Positions 10,720 to 22,899 of a DNA stretch of 64,000 bases are shown one piece after another. How positions within the stretch are numbered: position 1 is the stretch's first letter; every line of letters begins with the position of its first letter. This stretch comes from Hevea brasiliensis (lineage: Eukaryota; Streptophyta; Magnoliopsida; Malpighiales; Euphorbiaceae). The notes under the pieces were generated by a model. The model worked only from the letters and a program-made list of their open reading frames with translations. It ran no database searches and was not told the origin of the DNA. Location: assembly GCF_030052815.1 (NCBI RefSeq), contig NC_079495.1, forward strand, positions 113,977,795-114,041,794. Reading direction: 5' to 3'. Made by a program: the position numbers and the translations under genes.

Positions 10720-11934
10720 ACTTTAGAATGTAAAATGTGGTATGTTGGGAGTATTAGAACCAATGTACCTATTGCCTATGCAAAAGTTAACATTTTTGTT
10801 GACTAATGAAATGAATAGTAAAATCTAAACTTAAATTTCAATAATTGTACAATTTAAAAGTGTAACATGCCCTAATACACCTAGCAAGATTGGTTTGGAT
10901 AGGTTAGCCTGCCAATAGGGTTCTGTTAGCAGTACTGCACATGGCTCCATGCCATTCTGTGTTTTATGGCCTCACATGCCATTTTGTGATATAATAGCCT
11001 TTGGCTATGTTGATTGAGTTGTTATACTTGGGTTTTATCCCTGATAATTATTACAGCTTATTAGCTATTCTGTTGCACACCGGGAGACACAATGTGATCG
11101 ATGGTGTGATGGTCCAGGTACTTGGTACCCCGTGCCAATTTACCCATTTATCCAGTCCAGTCGACTAGTATAGGTTACTCGGGCAATTAAAATAAATCTT
11201 ACCAAATTTTAATCGAATAATACTACAATAAGTGTCAGAAATTAAGTCTACATAAAATATTAACATACATTCTGCATATTTATTTTATTTTACTTATTTT
11301 ATTTTATATTGTCACCACTAAGCAGAATTGCTTAGTGCGTCGCTTTTGCTACGCACAGGTACTGGAGACATAGCTGGGGAGTCCAGCAGATCTCAGACCG
11401 GGTGAACTTTCAGATCTGCACACCGAGTCTAAAGTCACCTCACATTTGCAGTGCATTGATAGGACATTAGGTTACTTTTGGTATTTTGTATTTTGTAAAC
11501 TTTTATAATCAGACCTTTATTTTGCAATGTATATTATAAGCTCATGTAATTATGTTTTGATGTAATTATCTATATATCATGTTCAGTAATAAATTTGAGT
11601 ATTTCTTATTGAGTTGAGTATGATATGAAAACTAATTGAATTTTGAAATATTGAAGTCATTTGAGAAATTGTGGAAATATGTTGGTGGTTGACTGAGATT
11701 GATAATATGATTATATTGGAAGTGTTTTTAACAGATTCAGAAGAACTGTTTTTCTAATTTACAGCCGGCACTCTGCTGAATTTTCTACAAAATTTGTGAA
11801 AAATTCAAATTAATCAAAATTGTAAATAAAATGAATTAAAAAGGATAAATTGTAATGGAAATATGTTTTGGTGCTCCGGCACATTGTGTGGCATATCTTG
11901 CTCGACTACACTGTAGACGGGTAAGGGGCGTCAT
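10720..11934 (+). repeat. 3' part of an older Tekay-like LTR, split by element A
   Basis: Starts abruptly at 10720 with text matching the middle of other LTRs (AAAATGTGGTATGT, compare 3401-3414). It then repeats the landmarks of 9590-10719 in order: GGATAGGTTAGCCTGCCAATAGGG, the CACCACTAAGCAGAATTGCTTAG block, and GACGGGTAAGGGGCGTCATA at its end. The missing 5' two-thirds would lie left of element A, outside the window. This is what insertion of A into an older LTR would give. It has no coding content. Confidence 0.8.
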
Positions 11935-13288
11935 AATCATTCCCATGATGACCATGTTGACTACCAAACTATAGTGATTTTATTATCTAGATGATCGAAT
12001 TGTAGAGAAATAATAATTATATCTAAATTGAAAGAAAGAAAATCTAAATAATTAACTAAAAAAAATACTAATGGACAAAGGCATTCTAGAGCTAGGGGTT
12101 TACACTTCAATCAATTATAGAAGCAATCTGATTCATTCAATAAATGGAAAATTATTACTTTGATGGAAATTAATCCTAAGTTATCTTAAGTCCTCTCTCA
12201 AGGCACTCAAGGTGTATTTTAATTAATTTAAACCCTTCTTTTATGGTGATTAACTTAATTAAAACCCTTTAAGATCTTTGATTAATTTTGGAACTCCACA
12301 AAGGTCATCAGCCTATCTCTAGATCAGATTTTCTTAGGTTCAAAATCTCGATTTTCTATTATTAATCTTTACCTTTCAGTCCTTCAATTAATATCTGTAA
12401 TCAATACTAAGTCGGTACCAACACATAGCATGCATTAAGATCACAAGAGATTGAATCAAAGAATAAAATACCCAATGTATTAAATAAAATTAAACCAGCT
12501 CCATAATGAAATTGAGTGCTACACCCTAACCCTAGAATAAAGAACCTACTCACCCATGGTGAGTTTTACAATTAAGTTTATAAAAAGATGAAGAGAAGAC
12601 ATGAGAAGAAAATACAGTGAAATAACCCAGAAAGAGAGTTGCAGCTTTGGACTTTTGGAACTTCAGCTGAAAATCCCATCGAGAAATCTTGCAGATCTTG
12701 TTTTCTCCCTTGCCTCCCTTAAAGTTGATGTGCATCCTTGAATGCAAATCGGTTTCCCTTGAATGTAAATTCTGTTCTTGGATGTAAATTCTCTCCCTTC
12801 CTCAATTCCTGACTTGTTATATTTATATCTAGTGTAAAAACCCTAATTTTAGAGTCCTAGAAGCATTAGAAGTCCATCCGGGTCGGGTTGGAATGCAGAA
12901 AAGTCGCATCAAAATTGCTGATAGGGTACTTTGCATGGCCCGTATAGTGTTACATGCCCCTGCCCCGTGTAACTTTCTGTCACTCTTGTTTTTCAATTTT
13001 TCTTTGTCCAAAAAGGCTGCACGGGGTCCAGGAAGTTACACGGCCCATGTAATTTTTTTGACACTGTATTCTTCACGTTTTGACCTCCAAATCTCTTCCA
13101 AACTCGTCTTTGATTCTAGAACCACATAAAAACACCTAATAAAATGTAAAAATCAATTAATTAAGTTGGATTAACATGTTTTCTAAAATAATAATGAAAA
13201 TATATAAAAATAAACATAAAATGATACTAAATGATAACAAAATGCAATGCATGTTAACCTTAAATGTCTATATAATTTGATGCAATCA
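11935..13288 (-). repeat. Athila-type LTR, minus strand, missing its last bases
   Basis: Reverse complement matches the two LTRs of element N (50564-51966 and 54771-56170) along nearly all their length. It starts (minus sense) TGATTGCATCAAATTATATAGACATT at 13288 and runs to ATCATTCCCATGATGACC at about 11936. About 65 bases of the LTR 3' end are absent because the older Tekay-like LTR abuts there, presumably inserted. The segment carries the landmark motifs around GTAACTTTCTGTCAC and the run TCTCTAGATCAGATTTTCTTAGG. On the right it adjoins the pol end of element E, so it was itself inserted in E. Confidence 0.85.
12820..12827 (-). promoter_or_regulatory. TATA box of the Athila-type LTR
   Basis: Minus-strand TATAAATA, at the position equivalent to the TATAAATA boxes of the element N LTRs (51032-51039 and 55239-55246). 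Conservation in three copies supports a promoter role. Confidence 0.6.
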
Positions 13289-13292
13289 AATT

Positions 13293-13427
13293 GTAGACAC
13301 TAAAGTAAGGAAGCTAAGGAACAAAGAGATGCCTATAGTCAAGGTGTTATGGAACTGCCACAACATGGAAGGGTGCACGTGGGAAAACTGTGATTCCATG
13401 ATACAATAGTATCCCTACCTTTTCTAG
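13293..13427 (+). pseudogene. Chromodomain-like integrase tail of element E
   Basis: Reads VRKLRNKEMPIVKVLW, then NMEGCTWENCDSM and YPYLF before a TAG at 13425-13427. It aligns with the element A tail (LRNKTIPLVKILW, EEATWESEETM, FPQLF). One in-frame TAG lies at 13407-13409. ATW became CTW and E became C in the most conserved stretch, consistent with decay. Upstream integrase is cut off at 13289 by the Athila-type LTR. Confidence 0.75.
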
Positions 13428-13476
13428 GTATATTCTATATGCTATGTTTGTTATGTCTGCTTTTATGTATTATTTT

Positions 13477-13511
13477 AACGTTCAAGGATCAATGTTCTTA
13501 AGGGGGGAGAA
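13477..13511 (+). other. Stem-loop plus polypurine tract of element E
   Basis: AACGTT (13477-13482) can pair with AATGTT (13491-13496), one pair being G-U, around C-AAGGAT-C. AAGGGGGGAGA at 13500-13510 is the polypurine tract, immediately before LTR start TGTAATATTC at 13512. Confidence 0.65.
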
Positions 13512-16500
13512 TGTAATATTCTCCACTTTCTGATGTTAGATATTTGTCCTTGACAAAATATTCTAGTGAAAACTGAGACTTCATTAATAAGAGAGTGGCA
13601 ATAAGATGTGAAAATATATTCATGTATATGTGTATAAAATGTTCAAAATGAATTTAAGAATTAAAAATGTTTTAAGGGTTTTTATTCTTTAAAAGTTTTA
13701 AAGTGGTTGTTTTGGGTAGAAGGAACTTCAGCAACTGAAAGACAAACGTTCAGCAGCCAAAGTCCTTTCTACGGTTCAAATGCCTGTGTAGGCAGAATCA
13801 ACTCCAATAGCCAAAAGTTAAACTTTCGACAGCCAAAAGTCCCTTAATAAAGAAAGTATAAAAAGGACCTTAGTTCATTTCCCGCCCAAAACACTTCAGT
13901 TTTCCTTATTTCCTCTCTTTCTTAACTATTAGGGCAATCAAAAAGCTCTTTAAAGAGATTCCTTTGAGTTTTAAAAGATCTGGAGGTGAATTCTTTCATT
14001 TAGAAGTGTGGAAAAGTATATTCAAGTTTTGAAGTTTTCGTTCTCCCACCTCCAAGCTCCAAGAAAAGAGGCAACCTTCTTTTCTTTTTGATCTAATAGA
14101 AAGATCTAAAAGAGTTGATAAGGAATTACATATCTAAAGCTTTAATTTAATGAAAAGTTGTTTCAAGTTAAGTTTTTGGAAGTTTATACTATGTTGTGTT
14201 TGGGAAAACCTAGGATTTGAGTTTTGATGAATGTATGTGAGTTTTAAGCATGTTTTCTAGTTGTTCTAGGCCCTAGAGTTGTGTATATGTGATGGGGTTG
14301 TGTTTTGAAACTTTGAAATGAGTTTGGGTGCTAATGGAAGAAGGGATTTACAGGTTGTCAACTTGGGAATTCTGAAAATTCCCAGGTTCAACTATCGAAA
14401 GCCAGAGGTTCTGCAGTCGAAGCTTGCATTTTCTCAAAAAATATGAAAATTTTCTAGGTTTGGCAATCGAAGTCCTCGACTTTGGCAACCACAGTGGCTA
14501 CTGCCCAAAATGGGTACCTAACGTTCCAAGGTTTGGCAGTTGAAACCCAAGGCTTCTACAGTCGAACTTGGTTTTGTCCACTTTGTTTCTCCTTCGATTC
14601 TAAGGCTCTAAAACCCAATTTTATGGTTCCTAAGGGCCTAGAATAAGATGTTCATGTTATGTACAGAGTTTTAGAGCCTTGTATAACAGTCTAGGGTCCG
14701 ATTTTATAGGATCGAGCTTAAGGGACTCGGAGGGGTAAGGATCCAAAGATAGCTCCTATTCGAGTAAGGAGGTTGATAGGCTATAAGAGGAGAGTAACTC
14801 TAACCTCAATAAAATGAAAACTATTTACAGGTAATTAATGAGCATTCTTATACATCATGTCATATTTATTTAGGATGTATGTATTTAGAACATTAAGATA
14901 TTGCATAATTGCATAAATTACTATTAGTGCATTGATGTATATTAGATGGCCCATTACTCCCCCCATGTTATGTTTATGTAATGTTATGTTTGTTATGGAT
15001 CCATAATTAAACCCTTAGGGGAGATCTTAATGTTGCCCTTCAAGAGAGATTTGAAAGTTGCCCTTGGATACATACACAGGCCATGTTTAAAAGGATAGTT
15101 TGGGGAGTTATTGTTGATAATGTCCATTTTATGTGAAATATTTATGATGTGAAAATCTATCTATGTAACACCCTCATTTTAGCTAATCCGTACATTTAAC
15201 TATTCTGGTGACCAATGTCTGTCCGGACAGCTAGAATGTCTGGAATTATATTTAAACTAAAGTGAGGAGTCTATAATAGTGATGAAAAATTAATTAAAAA
15301 TAAGTAAAAGAAAGGAGAAAAGAAAAGGAAATAAAATGAAATTAAATTGACTTATTACATAAGCATGAGGTGAGCATGATGTAATTAAAAGTTTCTAACC
15401 AATTATATTTAGACAAGCATAATTAAAAGAGATAAAAGACAACAAAAAGAGATAAATTTTAGTCTTGTTCCTCATTTTTCTTAGCCATGGCCGAAGCCTC
15501 AAGTTCCCTCTCTACCATTTTCTTTTCTCCCAACTTGATTTCCCCAAGCTTTTCACCATAAAATCCATAATTGTCTTCACAAGAAATTTTCCCTACACCT
15601 TGAAGAAGCTAGTGGTAGCCAAGAAGTGAAGAAATTCTTGAGGTTTTACAAGACCAAGATTGGCTCCAAAGAGGTTAATGCATAAACTAGCTTCCTTCCT
15701 TCTTCTCTAGTTAAAATTTAGTTGAATTATGATGAGCTTACATGAATATTTATGGAATTGAGGTATGTATAAAGGCATGGAAAATTTGGGCAGCCTTGAT
15801 GGTATGGGATTTTCATGTTTTTTTATGGTTAGGATGCAATTAAATTTGTATATTAAAGTAAATTGATGTGTATATATATAAAGTAGAGTTGAAATTTGAT
15901 GAGTTTGTAGGAGATGAAAATTATGACCAATTAGGGTTTGTGACAAATTTGGGGATTTGATGCTTAAATGTTTAATTAGAGTTTTAATGGTCAACTAGTA
16001 ACCATTTATGGTGAATGGACCTTAAATTGAAGTTAATTATGGCATTAGAAATTGAGTTAGTATGCTGCCCTTAGAGTGCCAGAATTATGGGACTTGAGTC
16101 CAGCAGATTTGGGCAGCAATAACTTGAGTGGTGCAGGTTCAATTGGTGCAAGACCAATTGGACATGAAACTAGACACATAATGGCACAACTTTGATGAAG
16201 CAACCTTGCCCAGAAAATAGACTTAGGATGACCTAAAAATTGGCCAAATCCGGGTAACTAATTCTGGACCTGGTAAAAGTGACCAAATGAATAGCATTTG
16301 TTCATTTGGCCATAACTCAGTGTATAAATGTCCAATTGACCTAAATTTTATATTAATAGAAATTTTAGACAATTTAGAACAACTTTGATGAAGAACACCA
16401 ATGCAAATTCTAAACTTAACCCATCCGAAATGCTAGTCCAATTTAGGGCACCAAATCTGGCAGAATCAAATTTGCCCAGAATTTTAAGTACAAATCAATC

Positions 16501-19177
16501 TGGCCAGTCATGGTAAAATAGCCATAACTTCAGTTACAAAACTCCAAATGGAGTGATTCAAAAAAGAAAATTGAACTAGACACAATAAGGAACAACTTTT
16601 CTTAAGAACATTTGATCAAATTCTTACTATAGAATTGCCTAATGAAACAGTGAACTCTAGCACCAAAAACTGAAATTTTTGATTTATTTCCTTTTGGTTT
16701 GAAGTATTGATTGACAACCAATGCCAACGTTTTTGTGAACCAAAGTGTGGTAATCTCATGTGGTTAGAACTCATGTAACTATTATGTATGAAAAAGTCAA
16801 CAAATTGAGTGAATAGTAATATGTGAATAGTAACTCTAAAAATATAAGAAATTATAAAAGGAATTAAAGAAGCCATTCTGAGTACTAATATATACAGTAT
16901 AATTAGTGAATTAAAAATTCTTGAACTTTAGTGACTCTAGGACATAAAGGAATAACCAATATGGAGGGCCTTAAGAAAATATTTGGATGTACAAATAGTA
17001 CACGAAAATTGATCGATGTGAATCGCAATTATCATGAATGGAATAATGAATGTATAAATTATGAGAAATGCATAAATTATGTGTAATTGTGATTTAGGAC
17101 TTTATGTTTTCACTAGAAATAGAATAAAATTTTATCAATTGTAATTGAACCTTAATGAAATAATGACATGATAATACATATTAATGCTTAATGATACTAA
17201 TGTGCCCATGTATTGCCTAGACATGTGTGTCTGAATAGATAGATTGGCATGCCAATAGGGTGTTGTTTTAGCAGTACTGCGTAAGGCTTTATGTCTGTAT
17301 TCATGGCTTTATGCACATACTCATGGCTTTTATGCCCGATTATATGTTATCATGGCTTTTAGCCATACTGATATGTTATCATGGCTTTTTAGCCATTCTG
17401 ACTGCATAAGTGGCTGACGTTCCACATTTTCACGTCCCATGGTATGACGGCCCGAGGCACCGCGGTGTTCAGTGCCGACGACCCGTTATCCAGTTTAGTC
17501 AGCCTGTTATAGGTTACTTGGGTAGTGAATTTATTGAAATAAGTTAAGAACATTGGCAACTGAAAATATTAGTAATTAAATAAATGAGTAAGCATATTTA
17601 AAATAAATTAGATTAGTTATTTAGTAGAAAGTATTGAAATGAATTGGAACGATATTAAAATTTAATTATTATGAAATAATCTGTGATAACCTAGAAAGTA
17701 TTGAATGAAATGATAAAAAGATTTGCAAAAGAGATATAACTTAAATAAACATTACAAATACACTTATTTTTTTATAATAATATAAAGTTAGGAATAATAA
17801 TATTCGTAGAATTTTTGGGGATTGTATATTACTACTATGAATTTAGGAATAAATTGCTTCTTAAGAGGAATAAATTAGAACGAAAGATAGTTGATACTAG
17901 AAGTATTATATTAAATTAGATTAAATTCCAGAGTATCCAAAGTATAATCTATTTCTTTCTTTATTTGTATATTATTTTTTTGTTATATTATCACACCACT
18001 AAGCAGCAATGCTTATCGCGATGAATTTGTTTCCCTCGTGCAGGTGCTGAAGCTAAAATTCAGTGGACATTTGACTGGGATTTTTAGAGTCCAGATCTGC
18101 AAAAGTGTCAGAAGTGCTTAAGGTTATCACCTCCTCAGCAATGCATGTAGATAGGGCTCACATTAGTCATATTATGTAATTTGTGCATTATAATTATTTA
18201 TTATGTTGTAATGAAAATTAGGAAATTGTATGTAATATGCACCTGATGTAAATTATGAATTTATGCAATTAGTTTGCAAATTATGTAAACTAATGAAATT
18301 GAGGATTTTGATATATGTAATAAGCATGAATGAATATGTACAAATGAGTATGGATTTGAATTACATATTGATTTTGAAATGACGATATGAGTATGGATGA
18401 ATTATTGTATGGAAAATATTGTTGAGATTTTTAAACAGGTAAAGAGTGAAATACACCAAACGATAATAAAATAGGAAAAACCCCGCTGGTCTCTCCTTAG
18501 AAAAATAATTGATATTAAAATATAATGAGTTTAAAATTATTAAAGGAATAAAGTAAGATAAGATAGGGTGCTCCAGCACCGAGTGTGATATGTCTTGCTT
18601 GGCTACACTGTATATGGGTGAGGGGTGTCACAATCTGAATGATGCATTGCACATGTATGAATGAATGATGAAATTAATGATTGTTAATTTATTCACTGAG
18701 CTTGTGTAAGCTTATCCCATTTCCCTAACCCCCAGGTGCAGAGTTGCAGGACTAGAAGAGTTCTTTGAAGAGAGAGCATCAGGGGTAGTCTTAGCTCTTC
18801 TTTATGTATGATGTATGGGTATATACACATATAATTTATGAATGGATAGTAATATGCTAGTGATTAAAGGAAAATTGAGAAAAATTTATTAATTACTTAA
18901 GTATAATGAGGTATATGTTATGTTAACCATTGTGAGGGTACAAATGTTAAACCATTACACTTTGGATCTTAAAGGTTCAAATTATGAACCATTATTATGT
19001 TATGAACGTTTATATATGGATAAAAGGACTAAGGTGTAATGGTTTGATCTATGTTTAAATGGTAAGGTGTAGGAATGTATGTATGTTTCTCACGTTTTAG
19101 GCTTACTGTAGGTTCCAGCAGTCTTAAGTTGAACCAATCTCTAGCGCCAATAATGGTCCCCGATTTAGGTCATTACA
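13512..19177 (+). repeat. LTR of element E, split by a solo LTR
   Basis: Two pieces, 13512-15163 and 18638-19177, together about 2.19 kb, with terminal TGTAAT and ATTACA. TATAAAAAGG at 13857-13866 is a good TATA box. Degenerate short repeats of the type GGCAGTCGAAG occur at about 13725-13845 and again at 14385-14575 (TCGACAGCCAAAAGTC, TGCAGTCGAAGC, TTGGCAATCGAAG, TACAGTCGAAC). The right-hand piece contains the promoter-distal LTR end. No coding potential is seen. Confidence 0.75.
15164..18632 (+). mobile_element. Solo LTR, Tekay-like, nested in the LTR of element E
   Basis: 3469 bases from TGTAACACCC to GGGTGTCACA, with no coding interior. Flanks are ATCTA (15159-15163) and ATCTG (18633-18637), a target duplication with one difference. 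It is close to the LTRs of element B in length and content: the hairpin GACCAAATGAA/TTCATTTGGCC at 16281-16311, the GGCTTTATGCC repeats at about 17285-17395, and the AAGCAGCAATGCTTA block at about 18002. It differs clearly from the solo LTR at 1449. Confidence 0.9.
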
Positions 19178-20460
19178 TTGTTGATTGATTGAATGAGTGA
19201 GGAACCTTGAACGTTGCACAGTAAAGTATATTTATAGAGCACTTGACTGATCCTGTGAAGGTTCAAAACCAGCACTTACTCACATCTCACATCTAGACTA
19301 TTTTCGTAACTCCCCAACACCTGTTTTCTTGCCCATGATATGATAACTTCCTGCAATTGATTAACTCCTTATAATTCCTTTCTAATAATTACCAAAAATA
19401 ATATCTAATCATTTAATTCAAGCCTCATAATTAAATAAATACAACAAAATTAATTAAATTAATTTCACAAAAAATTAATTTAATTAATCATGGGTCTAAA
19501 ATAATTAATGAGCTAATTAAATTATTTTTGGTGTAAACAATTGCCCTCTGCACATTGATTGGCCAGTGAGGCCATTCTAATGTGGTCAATTAATTATTCT
19601 TAAACACTTGAACCTCTCCTGCTCCTCTATTACCTAAATAATTTTACCGTAACTTTGGCTATAGCCTTTCTTTTTTAAAATATAAATTTAAATAAAATTC
19701 AATCTTTATGAGTCTTAATCCCAACATAAATTTAAATAAAATTCAATATTTATAAGTCTTAATCCCAATAAACTTCTATCAAAAGTCTACTTAATCTTTC
19801 GCCTGCCCAAAGCAATTTATTACTCCACTTTAATTACTTTTCTCTTTCTTACAACCCATCTCCTTCTTCTTCTTCTTTACTCTCAAATATTCTCAAAGAA
19901 AACTCATTATCTTCATACTAAAGACCTTTATCATCATTCTTTCTCTTCAATCACAAACATATAAAGCTCAAGTTTCTTTCTTTTCCTCTTCCTTTCTTCT
20001 ATTTTTGGCATGCCATTCCCTCTATTGCATGATTCCTTGCCGTTCAGTCACTGTCCATAGGCCACACTGCCCACGACTATCATTTTTGCCATTACTTCAT
20101 GGATTTCGACAATCATCAGCAACCTTCATTGTAGAGCGTCATCGAGACACACTCCTTGGTGTGATTTCACGCTATTCGATCAATACCCATCACATATACT
20201 GTACTTGTTCTTTTTCATGTTCAATTTTAAGCTTTCTTTAGAACCAATTTTGCTATGGTAGCCATTTCTTAATAATATGGATATTGGGTATTTTCTGGGT
20301 GTTGTTGATTTACATGAAATTTGAAGAATTTGATAAGGATTTGGAAAGAACTGCAGGTACCATGAATTTTGTTTCTTCAGAAATGAAATCGGCACCTTTA
20401 TGCTATCTTAAATTTCTTTGTGCACTATTTCATATTGGATAACTTAGTTGCATTATGCTT
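19178..20460 (+). other. Non-transposon flank, no gene recognised
   Basis: AT-rich sequence without LTR landmarks. It holds a 44-base tandem duplication at 19682-19725 and 19726-19769 (unit starts ATAAATTTAAATAAAATTC). A pyrimidine-rich stretch at about 19845-20000 (CTTCTTCTTCTTC) and a TATAAAG at about 19961 would suit the 5' leader of a gene. Short open frames at 20005-20241 and elsewhere show no recognisable protein. Confidence 0.5.
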
Positions 20461-21768
20461 ATTTTCAACTTTTATGCTATTAATATTTCATCCATTGCAC
20501 CTGCCACTGCACTTGGTACTGCACCTACTACATCACCTATCACTCTATTTGGTACAGCACCTAGCGTCTCATCTAGTAGTGGTGTTGGTGTGGCATCTCT
20601 TTTGGTAGTATCCCCTTAGTTCCTCTATTCCGGGACTTAGTGTTTTTTCTACCTTGAGGGTTTTCTCACCTCCCAGCTTCTCGATGTCCAATATTAACCC
20701 ATTCTCCATAGTAGCTAGAGGTAAGAAATTCTTACTGCATCTATTGATTCCTATGTCAATTATTGCTATTGTGCCTCTGTGTTTCCTTGTAGGTTGTGTT
20801 TGTTACTTTTTCTCTCGAAGATTAGCCTTTATTTTAGTAGGCTAATTTTCTATCCCTTCTTACTACAAGAGAAAATTTGTCAAAATTTTTTCCAACCAAG
20901 TGCTGTCATTATTTCTACAGGTGCTGCCTTAGCATTTTCTTCATTTAGTAGCTCTTCATGTGTTAGACCCTCCTTAGCAAGTTCATCTATAACAGTAAGT
21001 GTTCTTACCTTACTTGTAATTCCTTTAGCCACTTTCCTTGGTGTTTCTTTAACTCTTCCCTTATTTTGTTTCTATAGAACCTAGGCGTGGCTAATGCTAG
21101 CATTGGACTGCTACACATCTGTTGACTTTCCAGGTCATTCTTTTTCTCTTGGAAAAGTAGATAAGCTATTGGCCTGGAAGACCCTAAAGACTATTTCAAA
21201 GTCAGGGGAAATCAAGTCTTGGCTAAGATACACACCTGGGTGGGTTGAGTGGATTGGTAGACTTTCTCCCATATACTCGAGCCTTTGGTAGAAGGTTGGT
21301 ATTGAGAAGTTCATCTACTTGACTTGCTTTTCTCCTCCATTCTACCCTGGACTCATCTCAGGTTCTCATCAGTTTTTATCCTGCACGTGTAACTCCTTCA
21401 TCTTGCTTATGAGGACCATGTCCATCACCCTGAAGGAAATTTACATGTTAACCAGCCAACTAGTGACTGGTGATAATGCACCTAGTTTGATTATAGAACT
21501 TGAGCCAAAATATTAACACAAGGGGAAGTTTACTTCTTCTGCTGCTCTAATCTATGCTAGGATAGGTACTACCACTACTGACTATATCACCTTTATTTGG
21601 TGCCTCCTATTTAAGTATTTTTTCTGTCTTGCATCTAGCAGGCTTTCAATCAAGCTCCTTCCTTTGGCTCATTTCATGGTCATAGGAGGTGAGTGTGCTT
21701 CAGGGAGTATGCTTCTTGGTTTTATTTATCAGGCACTGGCTTTGATGACTCTTATTGCTCTCCTGAGT
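20461..21768 (+). pseudogene. Plant mobile domain (PMD) protein gene, broken and cut off
   Basis: One frame (codon starts equal to 1 mod 3) gives a Ser/Thr/Ala/Pro-rich stretch at 20494-20616 (ATALGTAPTTSPITLFGTAP) and another at 20920-20993 (FSSFSSSSCVRPSLASSS). From 21094 it resembles the C-terminal half of a plant mobile domain: GWVEWIGRLSPIYSSLW, then VGIEKFIYLTCF, FLSCTCNSFIL, MSITLKEIYMLTSQLVTGD, and finally YITFIWCLLFKYFFC with LLPLAHFMVIGGECASGSML. Stops at 21289-21291 and 21514-21516 break it. Likely splice sites include AG/GTAAG at about 20720 with TTGTAG at about 20792, and ACA/GTAAGT at about 20994 with TTTCTATAG at 21077. PMD proteins occur as host genes and within transposons; I cannot tell which this is. 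Element K2 ends it at 21768. Confidence 0.55.
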
Positions 21769-22640
21769 TGTTAGGAGTATGCTTTAGAGTATAACTTATA
21801 ATTTGTATCTTGTAAACATTGATTCCCAATTAATGGAAAATATCTTTTCTTTTAATCGAAATGATTTTTATTTAATTGAAAATATCTTTTAGTAGCTTGT
21901 TAGATATTTCATTCTTAAGATGTTAAGAATATGAGTGACGAAACAATCTAGCACAAATGCTATAAATTATGGTTCACAGTTGAGGATATCTCATTGGTTA
22001 TGATTTACCCATATAGACTATCAGCTTCGTTTGTTTCCATGAACTAGTATGAGATACTAATAAGATGGAATAGTGAGTCTCATGCCATATAACAAACATA
22101 GTGGGCACTTATAAGATAAGTAGGCTAAACCATTGACACAAAGATGATATGTACATGGAGTTTACTTTTGTCAATACATAGTTATCGTAATCATAATAGT
22201 ACATATAATCTCTTGACCTGAGATAACACGACTATCTTGTTTATAGATGGCTTGAGTTTGGTACTACTTACATACTTGTACTAGGTATGGGTATACAGGT
22301 ATATGTTGGCTCTGACTAGTTATATATGGAGATTGGAGTTTAGTCAAGATGGGATCCATTGTCGTAATTTAATAGGGATGAAATCCTATGCCTATCTAAA
22401 TTGTTCTTGATAAATAAAGTTCCTGATTAGGACAGTTAGACTAAATTAGAAAAGAGTTTCTGATTGAAAAGTCTTAATAATCAATAATTAGAATTAAGAT
22501 GAGGACATATGATTCTAAGTAATTAGGGTTTGACATAACCATAACCTTAGCTAGAATCAAGATTATGTAACGGAGAGATTTTAGCGCATGCTATACATGA
22601 TCAAGGTTTAAAATTTAAGAAATGAATTAATGCATTACTA

Positions 22641-22822
22641 GTTGGGAAGTCATGGTACACTTTGCTAGGTCTTAACTATGATTTATGAGAACTAAGAGTG
22701 AAAAGAGAATTTTAATCTTGGTATGGAAAGAGTTGGGAAGTCATGGTACACTTTGCTAGGTCTTAACTATGATTTATGAGAACTAAGAGTGAAAAGAGAA
22801 TTTTAATCTTGGTATGGAAAGA
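22641..22822 (+). repeat. 91-base tandem duplication inside the K2 LTR
   Basis: Copy 1 at 22641-22731 and copy 2 at 22732-22822, both starting GTTGGGAAGTCATGGTACAC and ending GGTATGGAAAGA. The copies look identical, so the duplication is younger than the divergence of the element. It lies about 65 bases upstream of the TATA box. Confidence 0.9.
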
Positions 22823-22884
22823 GTTTCAATAATATTAAAGAGTTAATATTATTCTCAATGCCAATTAGTTATGAACCTAATAAA

Positions 22885-22899
22885 TATAAATATAAAAGG
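22885..22899 (+). promoter_or_regulatory. TATA box of the K2 LTR
   Basis: TATAAATATAAAAGG lies about two-thirds into the LTR, the expected end of U3. Confidence 0.6.

Larger units (their letters stand above)
13289..19177 (+). mobile_element. Element E: 3' end of a second Ty3 chromovirus lineage
   Basis: Contains, in order, the last 44 codons of an integrase with a chromodomain-like tail, a stem-loop, a polypurine tract (AAGGGGGGAGA) and an LTR whose ends are TGTAAT and ATTACA. The LTR has no similarity to the Tekay-like LTRs around it. The remainder of the element is to the left, beyond the Athila-type LTR and outside the window. TTGTT at 19178-19182 would be its right target duplication; the partner cannot be seen. 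Confidence 0.8.

Noticed and set aside
15707..15994. 95-codon minus-strand open frame
   Set aside because: Lies wholly inside the solo LTR, has low-complexity composition and no counterpart frame kept in the other LTR copies.
20180..20395. 71-codon minus-strand frame opposite the PMD upstream region
   Set aside because: No motif, biased AT-rich composition, and the plus strand has the better supported gene.
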